Shown here one piece after another: positions 34,235-40,876 of a stretch of DNA of 49,904 nt. This DNA is from CAZWSC01 sp964636385 (GTDB lineage Bacteria > Eisenbacteria > RBG-16-71-46 > CAIMUX01), in assembly GCA_964636385.1 (NCBI GenBank), contig CAZWSC010000082.1:1-49904 (forward strand), given 5' to 3'. The notes under the pieces were generated by a model. That model was not told where the DNA came from. It saw only the letters and a program-made list of their open reading frames with translations, and ran no database searches. The translations under genes were made by a program, and so were the position numbers. Numbering within the stretch: the stretch's first letter is position 1; the number at the start of each line of letters is the position of its first letter.

Positions 34235-35976
34235 CACAGCAAGGCGGTCCCGGCGTGCCGGATCAGTTGTACTCTCCCAAGCCTGGCGGGATGCGGCTCG
34301 GCCCCCGCCTCTTCCTGCTGGTCGTGCTGTCCAGCCTTCTGCCTGCCGGGCTCGTGCTCACGGCAGGATGGATGCAGCTTAGACAGCAGATGCACCTGTG
34401 GACGATCCCCTCAGTGGAGTGGTCGCTGGAAGCCGCACTGCAGACCAACCGCGTCGCGTATGACCGGCTGAGGAGGCATCTGGAAACCGAGGGGCGCGTC
34501 CTTGCCGAAAGCGGCCTGCTCCCCGCGACTCCAGGTGACACGCTTGGCATGACCGCCGTTCTGGCTGAAGGCTCGAGGCAGTTCGGGATCGACCTGGCCC
34601 AGTACTACATCGCGGAGGAGGGCGGCTTCCGGCTGCTCGTTTCGCACGCGCGACACCCGGGGCAGGGGCCGGATGCGGGACCACTGCTCCGCGCTCCATC
34701 GCCCTCGCCGCCGGGCCCCTCGCCCGTCGTGCCGCTGCGCCTCGAGGACGAACATGGCGACTACCTTGCCGTGCCGACCTATCTGTGGGGTGTGTGGGCC
34801 GACGCGGACGTCGCCGGCCGGGATCCGTCGCACGACGCCGCAGTCACGGGCGTGCTTCTCCTTGGCGTTCATCTGGAAGAGGGCTACTTCGACCGCCTGG
34901 GGGAGGTCTCATCCGGTCTCTCCCTCTACCGGCGGCTTCAGGAGATGGGCCGGGTCCTTCGCACGGGTTACGGCCTGCTCGCCGGGCTCGTGCTTGCGAT
35001 ATCGCTGGGATTCAGCCTCTGGATGGCGCGCACGGCGTCGAGGAGCGTATCCCGGCCCGTCCATTCGCTGATCAACCAGATGGATGCCATGGGTCGCGGA
35101 GACACCCTCTCCCCCGGCACCGGTTCCGAGGTTGTCTCGGCGATTCCGGAGATCGCTCACCTTGCGGGCGCTTTTGCCGACCTGCGATCGACACTGCTCG
35201 CCTACGAAGAACGCCTGCGCGAGACAGAGCGCGTGAGGGGAGCGCAGGAGACGGCCCGCTTCGTTGCGCACGAGATCCGGAACACGATGACGCCTGTTCA
35301 GGCTTCCCTGTCCGTACTCGAGAGGCTGGCCGGCGGGTGGCCGCAAGAGTCGCGGGAACGCGCGGACCGGGCCCTGCATCTGATCCGCAGGGAAGCCGGG
35401 CGCCTGGGCGCGCTGGCGGGCGCATTCAGCACTTATGCCCAGTTCCCGGAGCGGCATCCAGCTGTGATCGATCTGGCAGATCTGGTGGAGGAGCTGGCAA
35501 GGGAGGAAGCCCCCGAAGGGGTAGAACTGCATGTGGAGCGCGATGAAACGCTCCCGCAGGTCGTTGCTGATCCGGAGGAGATGGAGCGTGTCTTCCGCAA
35601 CCTGATCAGGAATGCCTGCGATGCCATGGAGGGACGTGGGACAATCCGGCTGACAATGCATGCAGGCCCGGACCGGCGATCCCTGAAGATCAGCATGGAG
35701 GACACCGGGTGCGGCATGGACACTGAGACCCTGCGCAAGGCCTTCCAACCGGGTTTTACAACCCGGGAGACGGGGACTGGACTGGGGCTTGCGCTTGTGC
35801 GGAGCGCCCTCAGCCATTACGGCGGAACGATCCGTATCGTGAGCGAACCGGACCGGGGCACACGGGTTGACGTCGTTCTACCCGCCTCTGTGGAGGCTGC
35901 AGCGGTTCGAGCCGGACGCAATCTTAAGTCCACAGGCAGGGGGGCAGGGCATGGTGAAGCGGATCCTGGTAGTTGA
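34231..35976 (+). CDS. NtrY-like membrane sensor histidine kinase
   Basis: This kinase of up to 581 residues starts at TTG 34231, overlapping the rlmN stop; GTG 34255 and ATG 34291 are alternatives. Helix 1 (about 27-47) and helix 2 (about 245-267) enclose a periplasmic sensor of about 200 residues. A HAMP-like segment (about 270-325) leads to the HisKA helix with His347 in FVAHEIRNTMTP. The ATPase has NLIRNACDAM (N box), EDTGCGM and TTRETGTGLGLALV. The closest family is NtrY-like kinases that pair with NtrX. It overlaps the response regulator by 26 bases. The signal is unknown. Confidence 0.9.
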   Translation: MTQQGGPGVPDQLYSPKPGGMRLGPRLFLLVVLSSLLPAGLVLTAGWMQLRQQMHLWTIPSVEWSLEAALQTNRVAYDRLRRHLETEGRVLAESGLLPATPGDTLGMTAVLAEGSRQFGIDLAQYYIAEEGGFRLLVSHARHPGQGPDAGPLLRAPSPSPPGPSPVVPLRLEDEHGDYLAVPTYLWGVWADADVAGRDPSHDAAVTGVLLLGVHLEEGYFDRLGEVSSGLSLYRRLQEMGRVLRTGYGLLAGLVLAISLGFSLWMARTASRSVSRPVHSLINQMDAMGRGDTLSPGTGSEVVSAIPEIAHLAGAFADLRSTLLAYEERLRETERVRGAQETARFVAHEIRNTMTPVQASLSVLERLAGGWPQESRERADRALHLIRREAGRLGALAGAFSTYAQFPERHPAVIDLADLVEELAREEAPEGVELHVERDETLPQVVADPEEMERVFRNLIRNACDAMEGRGTIRLTMHAGPDRRSLKISMEDTGCGMDTETLRKAFQPGFTTRETGTGLGLALVRSALSHYGGTIRIVSEPDRGTRVDVVLPASVEAAAVRAGRNLKSTGRGAGHGEADPGS

Positions 35977-37432
35977 CGACGAGTCCGGAGTGCGCGACGC
36001 GCTGGAACTCCTGCTGGAGGAACGCGGATACAGGGCCCTCAAGGCTGCACGCGGCGCGGAGGCGCTGGAGATCCTCGGGAAGGAGGATGTGACACTTGTG
36101 CTCAGCGATGTCGCCATGCCCGGGATGGACGGCATCGCCCTTGTCGAGCAGATAAAAGCAAGGCGGCCGGACATGCCTGTGATCATGATCTCGGCCCACG
36201 GAGAGCTGGATACAGCCGTCCGCGCAGTCAGGGCCGGGGCCTACGACTACCTTCTGAAGCCGCTGGATGAAGGCCGCCTCTTTCACACACTCGACAAGGC
36301 GCTCGAGCACAGCCGCCTCAGAAGCGACTACCGCATACTCAGGCAGGAGAGCAGCGAAGGGTACGATCTCCTCGGCGAAAGCCCGGTCATGCGCGACCTG
36401 CGCGACCAGATCGCCCGGGCGGCGCCCAGCGACAGCAGGATCCTGATCCTGGGCGAGAACGGGACCGGCAAGGAGCTTGTCGCGCGGCAGATCCACGAGA
36501 ACAGCCTGCGGAGCAACCGCCCGTTCATCAAGGTGAACAGCGCCGCCATCCCCAAGGAGCTGATCGAGAGCGAGCTCTTCGGCCATGAGGCAGGCGCATT
36601 CACAGGCGCCGGGAAGGCAAGGAAGGGGAAGTTTGAGCTGGCCGACGGCGGCACGCTCTTCCTGGATGAGATTGGCGATATGGCCCCTGAGGCCCAGGCC
36701 AAGCTCCTGCGCGTTCTCTCCACGGGCGAAATCGAGAGGGTCGGCGGGTCGGGCTCCGTCCAGGTGGATGTGCGTCTTCTGTCCGCCAGCAACCGCAACC
36801 TCCCGCACGAGATCAGGGAAGGGCGGTTCCGCGAGGATCTGTACCACCGCATCGCGGTCATCCCGGTCCATGTCCCATCGTTGCGGGAGCGGGGGCGTGA
36901 CGTGGAGCTTCTGGCGGAGCACTTCCTGGCCCGGTTCTCGGCCGGTTACCGGCCTGCCCCGCCGGTCCTGGAAACCTCTGCCCGGACCGCTTTGCAGCGC
37001 CACACCTGGCCCGGCAACGTCCGGGAGTTGCGCAATCTGATGGAGAGGATCGCCATCATGCACCCCGGCGCCTCACTGGACGGCACGGATATTGAGGGGC
37101 TCATCGCCGGACCAGGCAGAGTCCGCCACACCGGTGGGACCGACTCTCTCACCCCCGGGGTTGCCGGACGGAGAGAGGGCGCAGAGGCCGCGGGTGACGG
37201 AAAGGCCTGGAGTCCGCAACGATCGGACGTAACGGGGCCGGCCGTGGAGAGTCAGGCGGCCGGCTCCCCACTTCGCTCGCGGATCCGAAGCGAGGAGAGG
37301 GCGCTGCTGGAGGCGGCGCTGGAGGAGGCAGGATGGAACGTGACTCTGGCGGCAGAACGCCTGGGGATAGACCGGGCGTCCCTGCACCGCAAGATGCGCA
37401 GGCTTGGGATCAGACGGCCCGGACGACACTGA
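35951..37432 (+). CDS. NtrX/NtrC-like sigma54-dependent response regulator
   Basis: This 493-residue regulator has a receiver domain (1-120) with ILVVDDE and phospho-Asp53 in VLSDVAMPG. The AAA+ domain (about 140-375) has GENGTGKE (168-175), GAFTGA at 215-220 that contacts sigma54, FLDEIGDM and the arginine region FREDLYHRI. An unusual Gly/Ala/Pro linker (about 390-450) precedes a Fis-type HTH: AGWNVTLAAERLGIDRASLHRKMRRLGI. ATG 35951 is inside the end of the kinase gene. It should activate sigma54 promoters; none was located in this window. Confidence 0.93.
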   Translation: MVKRILVVDDESGVRDALELLLEERGYRALKAARGAEALEILGKEDVTLVLSDVAMPGMDGIALVEQIKARRPDMPVIMISAHGELDTAVRAVRAGAYDYLLKPLDEGRLFHTLDKALEHSRLRSDYRILRQESSEGYDLLGESPVMRDLRDQIARAAPSDSRILILGENGTGKELVARQIHENSLRSNRPFIKVNSAAIPKELIESELFGHEAGAFTGAGKARKGKFELADGGTLFLDEIGDMAPEAQAKLLRVLSTGEIERVGGSGSVQVDVRLLSASNRNLPHEIREGRFREDLYHRIAVIPVHVPSLRERGRDVELLAEHFLARFSAGYRPAPPVLETSARTALQRHTWPGNVRELRNLMERIAIMHPGASLDGTDIEGLIAGPGRVRHTGGTDSLTPGVAGRREGAEAAGDGKAWSPQRSDVTGPAVESQAAGSPLRSRIRSEERALLEAALEEAGWNVTLAAERLGIDRASLHRKMRRLGIRRPGRH

Positions 37433-38781
37433 CGCCGGAAACAAGGACTGTCATCCGGCGACGAAAGCCTGCGGGGGGGATCAGTACGCTCCTGCCGGCG
37501 CTCGTCCTTGCGATGGCGCTGAGCGCTACGATTGCCGGGCGCGTCCAGGCAGGGAGCGGTGACGGTGGGCTCGACCTGGATCCTGCGTTCGTGGCGGAGG
37601 AGTTCCGGACATTCGGCAGGGCGGGATTTCTGCCGGGGCTGGATCCTCCCCTGGCAATGGGCGGGCTTCGCGCGAGAGAGATTGCCGGCGGTTCCAGCCT
37701 GCACCTGGGGCTGGATGCCTCGATGAACAGGGTGGACGGCATCTCCCTGATCGGTGTGCAGGAGATCCCGAATACCGGCCTCATGCCGGCCCTGCGCGGA
37801 TACCAGGCTTACGGCTTTTCCAGCAGACGATGGTCCGGAGCATTCGAGCTGCGCCTGCGCCCGTTCGGTGAACCGCTCTCCCTGGGAGTGCGCTGGTTCG
37901 ACGAGACCACGGCAAGGCCACTTCCCGTACAGCACGTGAGGGGCGTGGAGAACTTCCTCACCGCATTCTTCCTGCGGGAGGATCTCTTCGATTACCTCCG
38001 CCGCCGGGGACGTGCCGGCTTCGTTGAGTGGATGCCCTCCCCGGGCAGGGGGCTGCAGTTTTCGATGTCGGAAGAGGAGCACGAGTCCCTCAAGCGGGTC
38101 AGAAAGCGCCTGGGCCTGTTCGGAGGAAGCAGGGAGTTTGCGGAGAACCCGGCTGTCGATGAGGACACCTGGAATCTGCTGCGGGTCAGGGGAATCTGGT
38201 CGTTCGGCGGCGTTCCTGCCGGCAAGGTGCGGCCGACTCAAGCCCATGCGATCCTGGCAGAGATGCAGGCGGCCGGGGGCCCACTCGGCGACGAGCGTCG
38301 TTTCGTGCGGGTGTGGGGCGAGATGCGCGGCAACAGGCGGGTGTCTTCGACGCAGTTCGTCAGCTACCGTATCGGTGGAGGGTGGACGCCTGAAGGCGAG
38401 CAGCCTGTAACGGAGGATGGAAGCCGGGATCCGTCGCGCCTGCCCGAGCAGTGGAGATTCGAGGCCGGCGGTCCAGGCAGCCTGCGAGGCCATGAGTTCC
38501 AGGCGTTCCGGGGCGACAGGATCCTCCTTGCCACTCTCGAGTATGGTCTCGAACCGTACGGCGATCTGCAGCCCGTCATGTTCGTCGACTGGGGGAAGGC
38601 CTGGTACCAATGCCAGAGCGAGTCCGGTGGAATCGGGGGAAGCGGCCCGCTGGAAATGGGCGGCGGCATGGGCGTGGCGTTCGGCAAGGGTGCGCTCGCA
38701 GGACGGCTGGACGTGGCGCGCGATCTGCGCGCGAAACGGGCTCCGGCGCGTGTGCTGTTGCGCCTCGGGGTGCCGTTCTGA
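37429..38781 (+). CDS. Omp85/BamA-like outer-membrane barrel protein
   Basis: This is a surface-antigen (D15)-type barrel. The C-terminal half has WRFEAGGPGSLRGHEFQAF, the Omp85-like R-G-x-E/D segment, then LATLEYGLEPYGDLQPVMFVDWGKAW, MGGGMGVAFGKG and a final strand ending LLRLGVPF with terminal Phe. The N-terminal part has no clear POTRA repeats. CTG 37429 would overlap the regulator's stop as CTGA and yields a good signal peptide (RRRK, then LLPALVLAMALSATIAGRVQA). ATG 37333 has a strong-looking GGAGG but overlaps by 100 bases and adds 32 residues; ATG 37513 cuts the signal. The start is therefore open. Confidence 0.8.
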   Translation: MTPETRTVIRRRKPAGGISTLLPALVLAMALSATIAGRVQAGSGDGGLDLDPAFVAEEFRTFGRAGFLPGLDPPLAMGGLRAREIAGGSSLHLGLDASMNRVDGISLIGVQEIPNTGLMPALRGYQAYGFSSRRWSGAFELRLRPFGEPLSLGVRWFDETTARPLPVQHVRGVENFLTAFFLREDLFDYLRRRGRAGFVEWMPSPGRGLQFSMSEEEHESLKRVRKRLGLFGGSREFAENPAVDEDTWNLLRVRGIWSFGGVPAGKVRPTQAHAILAEMQAAGGPLGDERRFVRVWGEMRGNRRVSSTQFVSYRIGGGWTPEGEQPVTEDGSRDPSRLPEQWRFEAGGPGSLRGHEFQAFRGDRILLATLEYGLEPYGDLQPVMFVDWGKAWYQCQSESGGIGGSGPLEMGGGMGVAFGKGALAGRLDVARDLRAKRAPARVLLRLGVPF

Positions 38782-39521
38782 TACGCGGCGGCCGGACCCC
38801 GGGTATCCGCAGCATCCTTCATCCCGGCGTACGCAGTATCCCCATCGTGGCGCTCGCCATGGTTGTGACGCTGCTGCCGCATTCTGCACTCGCCGCGGAT
38901 CCACAGGTGCTGGTGTCCGGGGGTGACTCACTGTCGATGTGGATCCGCATCGACTGGCCGGATCCCCTGCCTGGCTTCGTGCAGGAAAGGCTGGAACACG
39001 GCATACCCGCCACGATCGGAGTTCGCGTGGAGCTGTGGCGCGTTCGCACCGCATGGTTCGACAGTCACATCGCGACCGCCGATGCCGAGCTCAAGATCGT
39101 GCGTGATCCGTGGCGTGGCAGCTTCATGGTTGTGGACGGAGACTCGACTCGCGCCGTCAATGATCTTCATTCCCTGATCGGCAGCCTTTCACAGTGGACA
39201 CTGCAGCTCCCGATCGAGCGGGAGTGGGGCGGGGTCGATTCGGAGTTCCGCGTGGAAGCCGTGTGCTATGTACAACCGCTGACCGTGGACGACGCGGAGG
39301 AGGTCGAGAACTGGCTGAGCGGCGAGATCCGGGGATTCGGCGCGGGAATTCTGGGGTTCCCGAGAGGGCTCTTCGGGATCATCCGCGATCTGTCCGGGCT
39401 GGGCGAGCGAAGATCCCGCTGTACAAGCCGGCGATTCCGGATGGATGTGCTGCCATCCGGGAGGATTCGGGTGCTGCTGGCCGGGACTGCGCGGAGGGGC
39501 GCCGGCGTTACACTGAAGTGA
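38778..39521 (+). CDS. DUF4390-family exported protein
   Basis: This protein of about 247 residues has a signal peptide (IVALAMVVTLLPHSALAA) and a DUF4390-like body: VLVSGGDSLSMWIRIDWPD, VQERLEHGIPATIGVRVELWR, WFDSHIATADAELKIVRDPWRGSFMVV. In beta-proteobacteria DUF4390 genes lie next to NtrY/NtrX-like genes (from memory), and here the gene is two genes after such a pair. CTG 38778 overlaps the barrel's TGA as CTGA and gives a complete signal peptide, with GGGGTG 7 nt upstream; GTG 38847 is an alternative that leaves a short signal. Function unknown; it ends the operon. Confidence 0.78.
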   Translation: MIRGGRTPGIRSILHPGVRSIPIVALAMVVTLLPHSALAADPQVLVSGGDSLSMWIRIDWPDPLPGFVQERLEHGIPATIGVRVELWRVRTAWFDSHIATADAELKIVRDPWRGSFMVVDGDSTRAVNDLHSLIGSLSQWTLQLPIEREWGGVDSEFRVEAVCYVQPLTVDDAEEVENWLSGEIRGFGAGILGFPRGLFGIIRDLSGLGERRSRCTSRRFRMDVLPSGRIRVLLAGTARRGAGVTLK

Positions 39522-39860
39522 GCAACCAGCCGCCGCTCATTGCTCATCGTGTCGATCGACCCCGATCTGTGGCCGGAGGGCGAGGTTCTCGGGGATGATC
39601 GCCTGGCTGCAGCCGGAACAACGGTCCGGATTCGCGCAGGCGGCCGTCTCGCACGCCTGCCAGCGAGGCCAGGTGATCCTCCATAAGGGCAACCGCGGCC
39701 TCGCCGTGCTCTGCGTCCCCTCAATCGAGCCAGGAGGTCTCATCCCGGACGGGACAACGGCAGGGTTCAGGATGCCCTCATTGACTTCATTCGTCTCAGC
39801 ACATTTCGTTTGGTAGTCGCCCCAGTGATTGTTAGTCTTCCCTACCAGGAGGCGAGACGG
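39522..39860. other. Gap between the DUF4390 and DtxR genes, with possible small ORF
   Basis: 339 bases. A plus-strand frame 39595-39816 (73 residues, starts MIAWLQPEQRSGF) has GAGG 9 nt upstream and third positions as GC-rich as the neighbours, but matches nothing I know. A minus-strand frame 39537-39743 would encode a Cys-rich peptide (CETAACANPDRCSGC) without a ribosome site. TTGACT at 39781-39786 is a possible -35 for the DtxR gene, with a poor -10 (TTTCGT) 17 bases on. Confidence 0.35.
39832..39844 (+). promoter_or_regulatory. Candidate metal-regulator box upstream of the DtxR gene
   Basis: TTAG-TCTTCC-CTA lies 16 bases upstream of the DtxR start codon, between the possible promoter and the gene. 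It shares the TTAG-N6-CTA layout with the better site at 40678-40691 and resembles the half-sites of the DtxR/IdeR box. The dyad is weak on its own. Confidence 0.3.
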
Positions 39861-40634
39861 ATGGCGTTCCCCGGTAGCAGTGGAGTCAGTGGAGTGACCG
39901 GTCTCTCCGGTTCTCTCGAAGACTACCTGCGCATCATCGGTGAAGAGGTCAGGAAACACGGTGTCGCACGCGTGCGCGACATCGCACGTGCCCTTGATGT
40001 CAAAGCCCCATCTGTCACCTCCGCGATGAAACGCTTAGCCGGGCTCGGCCTGGTCGACTACGCCCAACGCGAGTATGTCCAGCTGACCTCCGACGGTGCC
40101 CACCAGGCGCAACGGATCGAGTCGAGGCGCAAAGTGCTCTGCTGGTTCTTCGAAGAGGTCCTCATGCTTCCCGATACCGACGCGGTCGAAAACGCCTGCG
40201 CAATCGAGCATGTGCTGTCCGCAAAGGCGATGGACCGGTTGGTCAGTCTCTTCGAGTTCGTGCGGTCCTGTCCTGCCGGGCGCGAGGTCTTCATCGAGCG
40301 CTATCAACGCTGCCCGATCATCGATCCCAAGGCCCCGGCCTGCGAAGTCCCCTGTTCCCGGAAGCTCCAGAAAGGCAGGGCCGGTGCCGGGGAGGCCATG
40401 TTAACTCTGGCCGGGATCAAGCCCGGAGAGCAGCGACGGGTGATCCGTGTCGATGGGAGGGGAGCACTCCGCCTGCGTTTGATCGAGCTGGGCTTCCTCC
40501 CCGACCAGGTCCTGACAGTCGAGCGAATCGGCCTGCGTGGAGACCCGATCTGGGTTCGCATCGCCGGCCTTCAGGTGGCGCTGCGCCGCTCGGAGGCACG
40601 TGCAGTACTGGTTTCACCACCGGCAGGCAAGTGA
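39861..40634 (+). CDS. DtxR-family iron-dependent regulator with C-terminal FeoA domain
   Basis: This 257-residue regulator has a winged helix (about 18-78: LEDYLRIIGEEV, VKAPSVTSAMKRLAGLGLVDY), a dimerisation domain (about 80-140) and a FeoA/SH3 domain (about 180-252: AGIKPGEQRRVIRVDG, LRLRLIELGFLPDQVL). Cys113-x2-Glu116-His117 in NACAIEHVLS is the Cys-E-H set of iron-type DtxR/IdeR; manganese-type MntR has Glu in place of Cys. Four further cysteines at 137, 151, 161 and 165 cluster between the domains. ATG 39861 has AGGAGG 9 nt upstream. It probably controls the TonB receptor gene downstream. Confidence 0.9.
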   Translation: MAFPGSSGVSGVTGLSGSLEDYLRIIGEEVRKHGVARVRDIARALDVKAPSVTSAMKRLAGLGLVDYAQREYVQLTSDGAHQAQRIESRRKVLCWFFEEVLMLPDTDAVENACAIEHVLSAKAMDRLVSLFEFVRSCPAGREVFIERYQRCPIIDPKAPACEVPCSRKLQKGRAGAGEAMLTLAGIKPGEQRRVIRVDGRGALRLRLIELGFLPDQVLTVERIGLRGDPIWVRIAGLQVALRRSEARAVLVSPPAGK

Positions 40635-40645
40635 TGCTTCGACAT

Positions 40646-40667
40646 GGGTTCACGCCCCTCTTTTTTT
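40646..40667 (+). terminator. Possible weak rho-independent terminator after the DtxR gene
   Basis: GGG-TTCACG-CCC followed by CTC and seven T residues lies 12 bases after the DtxR stop. The stem is only about 3 bp, so it may not terminate well, but the T-run is rare in this GC-rich window. Confidence 0.3.
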
Positions 40668-40677
40668 CGCTTGCTTG

Positions 40678-40691
40678 TTAGGCCTGGCTAA
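40678..40691 (+). promoter_or_regulatory. Candidate DtxR/IdeR-type operator upstream of the TonB receptor gene
   Basis: TTAGGCCTGGCTAA is a near-palindrome (TTAG at one end, CTAA at the other, with one central mismatch pair). It matches the outer half-sites TTAGG and CTAA of the DtxR consensus. It lies between the regulator gene and the receptor gene, 185 bases before the receptor start. The rest of 40635-40876 shows no gene or clear -35/-10. Confidence 0.4.
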
Positions 40692-40876
40692 TGGAGGAAG
40701 GGGTGTCTATGTGAACTGCATTCATAGTCGCGATTGGCGCAGCAGAGTTCAACGGGACTCTCCTTGATTCTCGCCTTGCGCGTGGCGGCAAGGTTCATGG
40801 CGGCGGCCTGTCAAGTCGCAGCAACGGTGATGTGGCCCTGGTGGCCTGGAACGGAAACACGGACACAGGAGGTTGA

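Noticed and set aside
39537..39743. Minus-strand Cys-rich ORF (CETAACANPDRCSGC)
   Set aside because: No ribosome site and the opposite frame has the more gene-like third positions; listed only as content of the gap.
40830..40872. Plus-strand stretch reading DVALVAWNGNTDTGG, reminiscent of a FeoB G1 motif next to a FeoA domain
   Set aside because: Too short, lacks the GxxxxGKT lysine, and ends at a stop at once; chance is the better explanation.
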